From the NCBI GenBank assembly GCA_021014945.1, contig MU266375.1, forward strand, positions 81,732 to 145,731: 64,000 nucleotides of DNA. The letters run 5' to 3'. Positions 1-10,772 of this stretch are shown here, in pieces (the first letter of the stretch is position 1; every line of letters begins with the position of its first letter). The DNA comes from Leucogyrophana mollusca. Its lineage: Eukaryota > Basidiomycota > Agaricomycetes > Boletales. The position numbers and the translations under genes were made by a program. The notes under the pieces are model-generated. The model saw only the letters and a list, made by a program, of their open reading frames with translations. It was not told the DNA's origin and did no database searches.

Positions 1-270
1 TCATCTTCGCTTTCATCATACGACATAGCATCCATTCACTCCAACGAACCCGACAGCGAATCCTTCGTCAACCGCCACGTCCCGGCGCGTCGTGGAGTCG
101 GCTGCTTGGCCGTCGAGTTGGCATTTCTAAAAGTGCCCGACGGTCACGCAGGTCTTGCACACAGCAATCTCGGGCACGGCTCCGTCCTTGCCTGATTATC
201 AACATCTATGTGTGCAGACGACTGTCGAGGTGCAGGCCATCATTATCGAGGGCTCAGGTGAGCGGGCGAA

Positions 271-575
271 CCGCTCTGGTTAAGATGTGTTCTTCGGGGG
301 GCCTAGCCTATCATTCGCTGTGCCGGTAAGTTATCAAGCACCTCTCCCTCCACTGGTGACATGCCGCTTCTAATGGGTATCTCTCAGTTGCAAAAACCCG
401 ACTGTCCTTGACAAGCGAAACCGTCATGAGTGGGCTCGGTGACTGGGCAGCCGCTCTAGTCAAGAAATGTTCTTCGGGGAACCTAGTCAATAATTTGCTA
501 TGTTGGTCAGCTATCAAGCACCTCTCCCTCCACGCTGGCGCCGCGCCCGTCTAATCAATACTTCTCAGTTGCAAA
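271..575. repeat. Two direct repeats, about 125 bp each, period 180 bp
   Basis: Bases 271-395 and 451-575 align closely. Both run from CCGCTCT through a TGTTCTTCGGGG block and CAAGCACCTCTCCCTCCA to CTCAGTTGCAAA. The rest of 1-800 shows no coding sequence I can support. The repeats may belong to an unrecognised transposon or a promoter duplication. Confidence 0.7.
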
Positions 576-886
576 TATCCAAATACCCCCTCGACAACTT
601 GCAAAGCAAGTTATACGCGATGGTTTAAAGCGCATACACGCTGTCACTGACCTGCAGACATCCCCCCTGACGGCTACTCGTCTGTATTATCGCCACACTT
701 GTGCGCCCCCGTAAGTTTTCCATAGTCTTCAGGTTGTCTGTGGTTTAAGTTGAGCGCCGAGCAGGTGCGAGAGTCTGAGTTGGCACTTACACCGTCTGGG
801 TCACCGGACCGTCCCGGCAGACGCGAGTGTTCGTGTTGACGTAGATGATGGGCTGTTTATTGATGAGTATGATAACGGATGCGCCG

Positions 887-1203
887 AGCACAGTGAGAAG
901 GAGCGGGACTGTATCTTTGTCCATGGTTCTGGGCAGAAGTGTGGTGCTTCCCTGTAGCAGTTTGTCTTCCTTTTAAAACCTGGGAGAGGTGCGAGATTGA
1001 AAAGGCAGAGGGACAGCACACTGACGCCCAGTCTCCTTTTACTTATGCTATTCCAAAAGGGAACAGCGCCTCGGATTCCGAAGTAATCGCTTTCGGGAGT
1101 CAGCCGATAGGCACACGGAGGCTTTAAAAGACTGCCAGAATGCAATACACTTCCCCCCAGAACGACGGACAAAGATACAGTCCTTCTCCTGCTCACCATG
1201 CAC
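887..1203. repeat. Imperfect inverted repeat around a short possible exon
   Basis: Bases 887-957 match the reverse complement of about 1140-1203, sharing the core GACTGTATCTTTGTCC and the flanking TTCTGGG. Read on the minus strand, the left copy starts an open reading frame at 922 (MDKDTVPLLLTVL) with a hydrophobic stretch, followed near 790 by a possible donor GTAAGTGCC. This could be the first exon of a small membrane protein running leftwards, but later exons are not clear. The right copy has lost the ATG. Confidence 0.45.
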
Positions 1204-1479
1204 AATCCACGTCACGTCGCTACCAGGTGCTACACTAGCCCTCCCCAAGCTCCGTGACGATCTCTGCTTGCAGACCCGACCCCGCTGCGGGCCTTTGCCC
1301 TTGCCGCGCGTCGCACCGCCCACACGACTCCCCACACCACCCAGCGCTCCCTCGTCTCCTTCCTCCAGCGCTTCGTAAAAAAACGCACGCAGGTCCATCA
1401 CCGATCTCGTCTTCAGCCGCCTCCCCACCCACCCCATCCGCGCCCCGACCCAAGAATCATAGGCACCCTCCCGCAAACG

Positions 1480-2580
1480 CGCCCGCGACCACGCAAAGAT
1501 CCGCAACCTCAAGAAACGCAGGCTCGACCCGGATGCGAACGGAAACGGCGAAGAAGACGGCATATTCGTGCGCACGGACATAAGTGACGAGAGCGCCGAG
1601 GTCGATATCGGAACCGGGGTCGACATGGAGGGTGTGCTCGTTGACTTAAGCGCCTGGGACGAGCAGATGCCCACCCCCGGCCTGTCCCCAACGCCCCTCC
1701 CCCCGCCTTCAGCCTCGCATCTACACGCCTACCACTAGGCAGAGCCCCTCCACCCCGATAAACACGAACATCACGACGCCTAGACCCTCCCGTTCGCGCA
1801 AGCCTTCCTTAAAGCTCCAGTCCCAGCGCCTCCAATCCCAACCCCAATCCCAGCCCCTCAAGCCGAAAATAAAAATCAAGCTCAAGCTCAAACCCGAGCC
1901 ATCACCACCCACGCCCCCGCCCCCAGCAACGCTCAGAAAACCCACGCGCAAGCCCCCGCTCGCGTGTGCGTGTGCGTCTCGCTTTGGCGACCATACTGCG
2001 ACTAGTCCCGCAAAGTCATATCCAACCCATTGCTTGAGCGTCAGTGCCACCTCCACCTCGAGCGCTGGCTCCGGACGAGACCCCACCTCTAACAACCCCG
2101 CGAAGCCAGACCCCGATGCACATCTTGGGACTAGCGACCCAGATCCCGGCACACATCCCAAAGAAGCCGCCGCCGCCAAGCAAGACACACGAGACACCAC
2201 CGAGCAAGACACACAAGACACATCCAAGCTCGCGTGGTCCATCTCGGAGCAGCACCTCCTCGAGCGACACTTGAAGGAGATACCGGACGGGGAGTAGAAT
2301 CGGTGGGTGCTGCCCTCTGCTCCTGGACCTGGATTGTTTTTTTTTCGTGCGCGTTACTGCTACTGTTTACTGTTCCTTCCCTCCTTCCTTGCTTATGGGC
2401 GATCACTGGCGCTACCCATCCCTTCCCCTCCCCCTCTCCCCCCTTCCCCCACATGATCCCCACACAGCTGGGCTCAGATCTCGCACCATGAACGGCCGGC
2501 GCACCGCGCGCCAGGTCGCGAGCCGCGTGCAGGAGTATATCAAGAAGCTGAGGCGGGTTGGGGTCGGTGCGGGGATGTAG
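1480..2580 (+). pseudogene. Decayed Myb/SANT-domain gene (ZZZ3-like), unit 1
   Basis: Plus-strand reading gives a basic and acidic stretch (about 1490-1680), a Pro/Lys-rich low-complexity stretch (about 1780-2000), then a Myb/SANT-like half-domain at about 2230-2313 (WSISEQHLLERHLKEIPDGE). After an apparent intron the second half follows at about 2488-2560 (NGRRTARQVASRVQEYIKKL). The two halves resemble the single Myb repeat of ZZZ3-like nuclear proteins, which are associated with histone acetyltransferase complexes. The gene is broken: a TAG replaces the CAG seen in the unit-2 copy just before the donor, the phase at the second half does not join, and other frames interrupt the 5' part. The family assignment rests on a short motif only. 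Confidence 0.45.
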
Positions 2581-3538
2581 GGGTAGGACTGAGGGAAAGG
2601 GCGTAGGGGTAGGACCGGGGGAAGGGAGGGTAGGGTCGCATGCGTACGCTCTTCTTTATACGCCCCTCTCCTCCCATTCCACACCCCAAATCGTGCTCCC
2701 CGCCTCAATCCAACCACGCCCACGCCCCGCCAAATCCAGTCATGCTGCCCGCACCCGTATCCTCGCCAAGTAGCTAACTCGAGAAGCAAGGGGGTTGGGG
2801 TGAGGGGTTGGGGCGTAGGTTTAGGTGGGGTGGGGGGTAGGAGTAGGAGCGGGATGCCAAGGGGTGAGGCGGGGAGGGAAAGGGAGAAGGGGAGCGAGTA
2901 GTCAGTTGGTCTGCTGAGCCGGCCAGGAACTGGCCATGGAAAGGGAAGTGTCTTGGTTCCTCGCACCTCCCCCTCGCATTCTACACGCCAGGTCCCCCTC
3001 CCACCTTCTCTGCACAGTAACAATAACTAAGGACCACACCACACACGATCGAGGGTGGGGAATACGCTACGCTACAATCACGCATAAACTATCTACATCC
3101 ACACCTATATCTACATCTACATCTACCTCCACATCCGCATCTACACCTATATCTACATCCACACTCGAGTGTTTATCTACGCACCCGCTCCCAACCGTGC
3201 CACTGAACCCATACGCGCACGACGGTGGGGTTCCGGTCAGTCAGTCAGTCATCTAAGTGCCGGCAAGCCCAGCCTCGACTTTTACGCCGGCCATTGACAC
3301 CATCTCCCCACGTACCCTCCACCGCCCTACCCCAGAGCGGTGCGCCGGACGTCGGACGTCGGCAGGTTTGGAGTGTGTGTGGTATCTGCGCTCCACCACG
3401 AGTGCTCCCTCTCCGACCGGCTGGGACATGCTTGGGTGCTTGGGTGCTTGAGTGGCGGCGGTCTACAGTAAGCACAAGTATTATACATCACAAACTATGG
3501 AGCGGGTTCATTCACGATCGACGCTAAAATGAGTCCGT
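2581..3538. other. Intergenic, low-complexity, no gene seen
   Basis: This stretch is GC-rich with G/GT-rich and C-rich runs. It contains the hexamer repeat described separately and a segment (about 3290-3480) that recurs at about 8690-8780. The open frames here change strand and frame without protein-like composition, so I call no gene. Confidence 0.6.
3091..3165. repeat. ATCTAC/ATCCAC hexamer microsatellite
   Basis: An uneven tandem array of six-base units (ATCTAC, ATCCAC, CACCTAT variants) covers about 75 bp. It is a simple-sequence repeat with no spacers of even length, so it is not CRISPR-like. Confidence 0.85.
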
Positions 3539-4411
3539 TTATGAGCCGGCTTCTAGGTCTATTTCCCGCAGCTTCTGCACGAGCATTGCTGCTGCATCCT
3601 CCGGTAACCCGCAGCGCTTGCGAAGAATCCTTACCATCTCTTTGTGCGACGGTTTCTTAGCCTGTCGTTTGGTGAGTAACCCACGGAGGTCCTTCATGAT
3701 TCTCGCGATCCAGCCAATTCTTTCTTGTGCGAACGCCTTGCCAGTTCCGTGCTCTTCCAGGAGTTCGAAAAGTTTCTTCCTGGAGTCTTCATATTTCCGT
3801 ACGTGTGTCCTTTCTACTCCCAGCGTGGCAGTGACGCATGCATGAGCGACCGACTTTATGCCAAAACCTCTCAGCGCCTCCTCGTTCCGGGCCCACCAGT
3901 CTTCCATGTGGTCTTCGAGTTCCAGGCCTGTGATCACTAATGCGACGGGAACGGCACGACGACAGAGGAATTCGTTGAATAAACAATAGTTCTGCTCCGT
4001 CGTGGTGGTTATCCGCCCACCTCGAATGCAGAATACGAGGAGATGTATGCCACCCCGCCTAGTCAAGTTGGTGACTAGTTCGTACGCCTTCTCGATGGCG
4101 ACAAGGTAACTCGTCTTCCCTATTCGCGGCTCGTTCAACCCAACCGTGTCATATAGCTTGAAATGATGCTGGGCTAAGGTAAACGGATAGTCTGCAGTGT
4201 CGAGGGTGCAGCCCTGTGCATTGGAGGACGCCCGTGCGACGGTTTCACCGATGATCAAGTTGATGAGAGCGCTTTTTCCAGCCCCGGTCTCCCCGAAAAT
4301 AATAATGTTTCGCGTCTGTTCGGGGCTGAGATTCTCGCGAGAAGGCAAGATGACTTCTTATCCCACCTGCGTTGGGTTGGACGAAGCGTCGTGCTCCGTA
4401 CTCTCCGACAT
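3539..4411 (-). pseudogene. AIG1-like GTPase, unit 1, with early nonsense codon
   Basis: This is a P-loop G-domain protein of the AIG1/IMAP-like type common in agaricomycetes. The G1 motif GETGAGKSALINL, G3 DTVGLNEP and the G4-like VALVITGLELED are all present. The unit-2 paralogue starts MSESTEH at its ATG. The matching ATG here is at 4411, but codon 18 (4358-4360) is TAA where unit 2 has TCA. No in-frame ATG lies between that stop and the P-loop, so translation of the G domain would need a non-ATG start (TTG at 4348). The rest of the frame, down to the shared C-terminus KLREIDLEAGS, is open. It is most likely a young pseudogene, unless an upstream exon splices around the stop. The spacer upstream is shared with unit 2. 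Confidence 0.7.
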
Positions 4412-6149
4412 CTCTCCATTAGAGCCGGCTAGGCTCCTTGCAAGAAATTCGCCTGCCTATACGCAAAACAGAGAATAGAGTTAAAGTGAAGTCTCACATT
4501 ATGATGATAGCACGAGCACTAACCGTGTCCAGTGCTGGCATTTTTTTGAAATGGTGATTCCCTTTATCGATGATTGTGAGGCGCTGCTTGGATGCAGTGA
4601 GTTGCAGGTAATGAGTGATTACACTGACCTTTATAGTTGGCGGAATCAATGAGGATGTACCCATCCCAATCCACTATGCCAAACTAAGTGGGCGTGAGGA
4701 CCTTCAAGAGGGTGTGCCGGTGATTTAGGATCCACTCCAACGTCACAGCCATTCGTTCCGTGTGATAGGGACAGAACTCAATAGGTATGCTTCCCGTCAG
4801 GTTTGAAACGCGCCCTTGAGGTAAGAAGGTATACTATAGACAGCTGCGGAAGAGGTAAGTCACAGCTACGCCAGAAGAAGGGAGTGTCGCCAGCTTACGA
4901 GAGCAGTCGAGGAAAGTCGCGTCTGACAGCAAACGCCCAAGTCAGATCGATAGTCTAGACCAAAAGAAAAACATTCTCCTTAGGCGGAATAAAGTGACCC
5001 GCGGTATTTGGAGGGGGCTGTAAAACCTCACGCGAGGAGCACGGTTGTGGATGCGGCTGTTGGTGACAAGCAGTAAGAGAAAGGGATGCGGATGATCCCT
5101 GTAAGTGAAGTGTGATAATGGGCGCGAGGCAGCTTGGGTTTATTTCGTGGCATCGTTAGGATTGCATGAAAAACTTATCTTACCTATACAGTGGCACGGG
5201 CGAAAATCGGCAGAGAACTTGTTTACCATACATCAGGCAGGACCCCTAACAATATGAAACACCATATGTCCTCAAAGCATTGGACGAGGTCGCTGGTCCT
5301 CCTATTTGTGAGTATGAGCGTCTACTCGCCATCAGTGTGTCCTACAGAGTACCGGGGTAAGATACGGACTCTACAGCCCCTGACGAGGACACAGCCACCT
5401 TTTCGTTCGTGAGTCGTTCAAAGGAATGCGCCTTCTCGCAGGGGTGGCAAATTAAAGGGGGGCGGGAACTCATCGACCGGAATGAGCTGGATCAACCTAA
5501 AAAAGTTAAAGAGACATAATTGAAAATATGTCATTCGGAACAACGTGCCTTCAGAAGTGCGGCACACAAAGTGGCAAATGAGATGGAGACGACACGGGAC
5601 TATGCACAGTTCGAAATATCCGCGATATCGACCATATCGGCAGCTGGTGTGAACATGACGTGAAAACGTGCCCTCGAGCAGGTGTTGTGGCAAATGAATC
5701 AAAATGATGCTTGGGTTCTCTGCGTTGGTGCGTCTGATCCACATCTGAAGCATTGTGATGCATTTTAGCTTGCTGGCCGCTGCGAAATGGAAACCATCAC
5801 ATTGTGCGACCAGTGAACGAAGAGGCATCACTCACTGGATACACATCTCTGACCGTCCGCGGGTGTGGTTCGTCTCCGGGATTATGACGGATGACATGCG
5901 GAGGAAGCATTGAGAGCGTGAGCTATGAAAGATGCAGCGAACAACCGCGGACTTAATGATCGTCGTATATAAAGGTCAGTAAAGCGGCTAAGCTCGGTAA
6001 AAAAAGGCATGACCCAGAAAGATACACCCAAAAATAAACAGGTCCGTCTTCAGTTTTGGTGTAGCGCATACTTTGTTCACTATATTGGTGGCGAACAGGG
6101 CAAACGGGACAAGAAGCAGGCGAGCAGCCTCGACGTCAATGCTGGAGTC
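4412..6149. other. Divergent intergenic between the two unit-1 GTPases
   Basis: About 1.7 kb lies between the 5' ends of two divergently oriented GTPase genes and is duplicated as 10773-12382 in unit 2. I see no convincing gene in it. A TATA-like box lies at 5966-5973. Conservation of the whole spacer reflects the block duplication rather than proven regulation. Confidence 0.6.
5966..5973 (+). promoter_or_regulatory. TATATAAA box upstream of the plus-strand GTPase
   Basis: TATATAAA lies 177 bp before the chosen ATG at 6150. The same box occurs in unit 2 at 12215-12222, in matching surroundings (CGT..TATATAAAGGT). Confidence 0.5.
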
Positions 6150-7595
6150 ATGGCTAAATCGCACTCCCTCCGTATCCAGCGGAGCAGCCCGCCGAGAAGA
6201 GCCAGCGGAAAGGAAATAGCGGTATGTGGCATCAATCATGAAATCTCGTGGTTATTGGTGTCTGGACTCTGAATATCGCTGGATCCCCAGAATGGCCCAA
6301 GACTACGTAATGTGATAGTGTTCGGCGAGAGCGGCGTAGGAAAGAGTTCCTTGATTAATCTGATTGCCGAAAAACCCGTCGCAAAGACATCCAGCGACGC
6401 AGTTGGGTGTACCTTCGGCCACGTCAGCTACCCGATGGAAATTGAAGGAGAGACTTATATGCTATGGGACACAGCTGGACTGGACGAGGGAACCTCCGGG
6501 ACCATTCCGGCCGCAAAGGCCGAAGAGCAGCTGAGGATCTTCCTGCGCGGGCTAACGCCCAATGGAATCGATCTCCTCATATACTGCGTGCGCGGGACGC
6601 GGATCAGAAAAGCACTCCTACGGAACTACACCATCTTCTACTCTGCAATATGCAGAAAGAAAGTTCCAGTAGTTCTCGTGGTGACCGGCTTAGAGAATTC
6701 CGAAGGAGACATGGAGGAATGGTGGGTTACGAATGAGCGCGAGCTCAGAAAACACCGCATGTATTTCGTCGGCCACGCGTGCGTGACGACACTCAGCGCC
6801 GAGTCGACAGCCCATCCCATTCTCCTGGCACGTCGCGAAAAATCACGGCAAGCAGTACAAGAACTCATCGTGAAGACCTCGCGCAATGATCCTTGGAAGG
6901 CGGATGGGGACAACTGGATGAAGAAGGCCATTCCTGGGGTTCTCCCGCTCCTCAATATGAAGTGGGATGGCCAGAGGCAATCAGTGCCGATCGTCGTCGT
7001 ATGGAATCCGGTCCAGCAGGTGCCCAATACACAGATCGCGCCCGGCATTTGCGGAAAAGTGAAGGCTTTCACTCTGCACACTGATATCCGGCCATACAAG
7101 TTTTATCCCGTATTCAGCCCCGATTCATCTGAGCTGAAGAGCAACAAAGACAATACCGTCGAAGGGGATGCCGACCTTCTCATCTTCTACATCCAAAGGG
7201 ATAAGCCAGACATACACTGGCAGGAGATGCTGCAGAGCTTCTCTGATACATACGGTGGTGAGATGACGCCTGTCATCATTGTCCTTACGGGGATCGACAG
7301 CCAACAGTCGCTCGAAGATTGGCGGAAGGACCTCTCTGACACACAACCAGGCGGTACCGTTGTCGCTAATGCGACTTTCACATACTATCCACACGATGAT
7401 TCGGCGAAGAAATCCCGGGAGGAAGCAGGGCAAAGGCTGATGAGGCTTATCGACGAACGTTGTCTCGATACTGCCTCGTTGAGGGTCGGCTGGGTGCTGA
7501 AGTGGATGAGGTTCTTTAGAAAAGATTCTCTTCCTCCGAAAAAACGGGCCGAAAAAGCCCTAAGTCGGTCGCAAATTCGAATGAATACTTTATAA
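6150..7595 (+). CDS. Two-domain AIG1-like GTPase
   Basis: Two exons are visible. Exon 1 (6150-6221) encodes MAKSHSLRIQRSS and a basic tail. A 69-bp GTATGT..CCCCAG intron follows, then exon 2 (6291-7595), giving about 458 residues. The first G domain has G1 VIVFGESGVGKSSLINL (about residue 32), a G3-like WDTAGLDEG and the G4-like VVLVVTGLE followed by an EEWW helix. The second half (about residue 240 on) repeats the late part of a G domain: DADLLIFYIQRD, then TPVIIVLTGIDSQQSLEDW. It has no P-loop, so it looks like a degenerate second G domain. The start is chosen because exon 1 is in phase and unit 2 conserves it. Function is unknown; membrane or immunity roles of animal and plant AIG1 proteins should not be assumed. 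This is the only intact copy of this gene in the window. Confidence 0.75.
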
Positions 7596-8361
7596 ACCTG
7601 TCTTCGGCAGTGACCATTTAGCGTTTATGTAGCAGTTTGTTCGCCTAGTTGGACTCTAAAACTCGATCCATACATAAAAGTCAGCAACGGATATGATGAA
7701 CGGCTTGAGTTTACCAGGTTGAAAGTACTGTACCGTTTCACCCGAGTCTTTGATCACAGGTCACAGGGCCTTCGTGTGAAAGACTGATGGTCGGTCCCTA
7801 CGGTGGGGATTGACAGTCTCGTCGCGCTCTCGGTGGGGGATGGTAGACTAATGTCAAGAGTATGGTTGAAATGGGACAGTCCGATTGAAGTGTACGGGGG
7901 TGGTGGAGACTGTGTAGGAAGTAGAAAATACGTACAGACATGGACACCGAAATCTTTCCGCCACGGTGAGGTGAAACGAGCGGAGAACACGTTCTCGTCG
8001 TGCCAGCGGCAATGGCAATGCCCAGTTTCTGAGGCTGCCGGGTCATGCCGAAATGACTGCAAACCCATGTGGCGCTCGCTTGCGTCTGCCTATCTGCCTC
8101 TGCCTCTGAGTCTCGAACATCAATGATCAGAGCCCCCCTCTCTGGCGCCTACCACACGCTCTGGTGACTATACCGCTCGCGGCACGACCAGACCCGCAAA
8201 GGCATATCCCACCCCCCGCTCTGACGTCAGTTACAAACGAGACCCCACCTCTAAGTACTAACAACCCCGCGCAGACCTTAGTACGCATCCCGGGACCAGC
8301 AACCTAGATCCCGGGGCGCATTTCAAGACCACCGCCAAGCAAGACACACGAGACACCTCTA

Positions 8362-8455
8362 AGTAGGACACACACAAGTTCGCGTGGTCCGTTTCGGAGC
8401 AGCACCTCCTCGAGCGGCTCCTCGAGGAAAAATTCGACGGGGAACAGAACCGGTG
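8362..8455 (+). pseudogene. Myb/SANT half-domain fragment, unit 2
   Basis: The frame reads WSVSEQHLLERLLEE followed by FDGEQNR and a donor GTGAGTGC. It matches the broken gene at about 2230-2313 but keeps CAG where unit 1 has TAG. The second Myb half (NGRRTARQ) is not found downstream, so only a fragment remains. Confidence 0.5.
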
Positions 8456-9330
8456 AGTGCTGCCCCTTGCACCTTGGACTGGTCTTTTGGTTTTTCTTGT
8501 TTTTTCGTACTCGTTGCTGCTACTGTTTACTGCTCCTCTCCTCCTTACTTACATGTTTGATCACTGACGTTACCCCTTCCCCTTCCCTCCTCACTTTCCC
8601 CAACAACATCCCCGGCTCGTATACCCCCCCTCCTTCCCCGTCTCCCCCACAAATCCCCACACACATCTACCACCCCTGGCCGTATTCGTTGACACCGTCT
8701 CCCCACGCACCTCACCGCCCTTCCTCGGAGCGGTGCGTCGGGCGTCGCCTGGTCCGGCGCGTGTGTGGTACTTATATGCATTTGAGCCCCCTCCTCGTGC
8801 TCAGCCTCGACGCTATCCCAGGTCTAAGACTCACAGGGAGCATAATAACGACGCGCGCAAAGCATGCCCCAGGTATCCAGTAGCTTGGACATCCTCTTAC
8901 CCGTACCCCAGGTACTTACTCACGCTCGGACGCCCCCCGCCCCGGTCATGAGTGCGAGTCCGTCCAACTCGAAGAAAGTTCGCGACAGGTCCTTTTACTA
9001 GTACCCGACCGTAGAAACCCTATACACCTCGTTGGTTCGTCGCAAGCGAGGCGAGACCGGAGATGACGTGTTCATTCTCGTGATAAGCGCGTCAAACCTC
9101 TCCGCGCGATATCCTGTAACACTGGCGTAGCTTCATGAGAGGAGCCGGCCCTGCAGCGCCCGAAGAACTGAGGCCCCCAAGTATCGACGACTGGGACACG
9201 GAATCAATCCGCCCACGGGTAATTTTTCGTTGACCATTTTCGAGTGTTTATAATGGTCTAATTGATGTGCCATTTAACCGACCTACTGAGCCCCCGTCTG
9301 AGGGTGAACAAGCGACGATTGGGGCTTGTG

Positions 9331-9560
9331 CGTCCACTCGCAAATGATCACACACAATACTTGAACGCTGGCAACGTCTTTGGGCCCGAAAATCTCGCGT
9401 CCCCGAGATGGCTCTACACATCCACCCCCCGACGAACAACCCCACGTTCCCGAGAACCAGTGATGGCAGGATCCTGCCTCCACTCGCAAACGGTCACGCA
9501 CAATGTGACTTGAACGCTGGCAACGTCTCTGGCCCTGTAGACATCCCAGATGGCTTTACA
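9331..9560. repeat. Direct repeat pair, about 85 bp each
   Basis: 9331-9419 and 9477-9560 share TCCACTCGCAAA, TTGAACGCTGGCAACGTCT and GATGGCT.TACAC in the same order. No coding function is evident. Confidence 0.7.
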
Positions 9561-9893
9561 CGTCCACCGGGTGGAAATTTTCGTGGGCTATATGAATCAC
9601 ATTAACGTACATCGCATAGTATAACGCTGAAGCTGTACACTGAGTGAGACCTGTCCTTTAAGCTACCCAGTGGTCATTTTGGATGGAAAGCTAGGGTTTG
9701 AGGATTTGGATCGTGTACGTGGGATCTTCAATCTTCTGAAGTGCGAATTTCGATTCCTGGACTGGGATGGGGTTACATCTAGTAGCTGTTCGGATAGCTG
9801 GTCCGTGCTTGGGTGCTTGGATGGTAGCACAAGTATCATACATCACAGACTATGGAGTGGGTTCATTCACGATCGACGCTAAAATGAGTCCGT

Positions 9894-10772
9894 TTATGAG
9901 CCGGCTTCTAGGTCTATTTCCCGCAGCTTTTGCATGAGCATCGCTGCGTCATTATCTGGTAACCTGCAGCGCCTGCGAAGAATCTTGACCATATCTTTGT
10001 GCGATGGTTTCTTAGCCTGTGGTTTGGTGATTCGGAGCAACCCACGGAGGTCCTTCATGAGTCTCGCGATCCAGCCAATTCTTTCTTGTGCGAACGCCTG
10101 GCCAGTGCCGTGCTCCCTCAACAGTTCGAGAAGTTTGTTCCTGGAGTTTTCATATTTCCGTACGTGTGTCCTTTCTACTCCCAGTGTGGCAGTGACGCAT
10201 GCATGAGCAACCGACTTCATGCCAAAACCTCTCAGCGCCTCCTCGTTCCGGACCCACCAGTCTTCCATACGGTCTTCGAGTTCCAGGCCTGTGATCACCA
10301 ATGCGACGGGAACGTCACGATGACAGAGGAACTCGTTGAATAAACGATAGTTCTGCTCCGTCGTGGTGGTGATCCGTCCACCTCGAATGCAGAATACGAG
10401 GAGATGTATTCCACCTTGCTTGGTCAAAGTGGAGACAAGTCTATACGCCTTCTCGATGGCGTCAAGATAGCCCGTCTTCCCTAGTTGCGGCTCGTTCAGC
10501 CCAACCGTGTCAAATAACTCGAAATGATGCGGGGCTAAGGTAAACGGATAGGCTGCAGTGTCGAGGGTGCAGCCCTGTGCATCAGGGGACGTGTCTGCGA
10601 CAGGTCCACCGACGATCAAGTTGATGAGAGCGCTTTTCCCAGCCCCGGTCTCCCCGAAAATAATGATGTTTCGCGTCTGTTCGGGGCTGATCTTCTCGCG
10701 ATAAGGCGAGAAGGCTTCTGATCCCAACTGCGTTGACTCGGACGAAGCGTTGTGCTCCGTACTCTCCGACAT
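9894..10772 (-). CDS. AIG1-like GTPase, intact unit-2 copy
   Basis: This is a single open frame of 292 residues from ATG (MSESTEHNASSES) to LREIDLEAGS. The G domain starts at about residue 34: G1 NIIIFGETGAGKSALINL, a G2-region threonine in QGCTLDTAAYPF, G3 FDTVGLNEP and the G4-like VALVITGLELEDRMEDWW. The C-terminal third is basic and helical (KDLRGLL, then KKPSHKDMVKILRRR) with no membrane anchor that I can see. It differs from the unit-1 copy mostly by substitutions. Unit 1 carries a TAA at codon 18 where this one has TCA, so this is the copy likely to be expressed. The AIG1-like family is clear from the motifs; the biological role is not known. It lies divergently upstream of the broken plus-strand GTPase and shares its spacer. 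Confidence 0.8.
   Translation of the reverse strand: MSESTEHNASSESTQLGSEAFSPYREKISPEQTRNIIIFGETGAGKSALINLIVGGPVADTSPDAQGCTLDTAAYPFTLAPHHFELFDTVGLNEPQLGKTGYLDAIEKAYRLVSTLTKQGGIHLLVFCIRGGRITTTTEQNYRLFNEFLCHRDVPVALVITGLELEDRMEDWWVRNEEALRGFGMKSVAHACVTATLGVERTHVRKYENSRNKLLELLREHGTGQAFAQERIGWIARLMKDLRGLLRITKPQAKKPSHKDMVKILRRRCRLPDNDAAMLMQKLREIDLEAGS

Larger units (their letters stand above)
2200..7750. repeat. Unit 1 of an approximately 6-kb direct duplication
   Basis: The order Myb remnant, minus-strand GTPase (3539), plus-strand GTPase (6150) and the downstream TCAGCAACGGATATGATGAA block (about 7680) recurs in unit 2 (about 8350-14300). The intergenic spacers also align, for example the CGCGCCCTTGAGGTAAGAAGG block at about 4810 and about 11160. 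The 5' parts (2300-3500 against 8480-9890) are only patchily similar. Confidence 0.8.
7596..9893. other. Intergenic with Myb remnant and short repeats, no intact gene
   Basis: The first 150 bp match the region after the unit-2 GTPase fragment. Then come the second Myb remnant (about 8360-8455), a C-rich segment similar to 3290-3480, and a pair of direct repeats at 9331-9560. Remaining open frames look random. Confidence 0.6.

Noticed and set aside
1048..2463. Several minus-strand frames (for example 1048-1674, 1721-2242)
   Set aside because: Gly/Val/Trp-rich reverse readings of Pro-rich low-complexity sequence. The plus strand carries the recognisable Myb motif.
3091..3165. Short regular repeats that might suggest CRISPR
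   Set aside because: Six-base units without spacers; an ordinary microsatellite in a eukaryotic genome.
6001..6272. Frame starting at 6009 as an upstream gene
   Set aside because: It overlaps the first GTPase exon in another frame. The exon from ATG 6150 splices in phase and is conserved in the duplicate.
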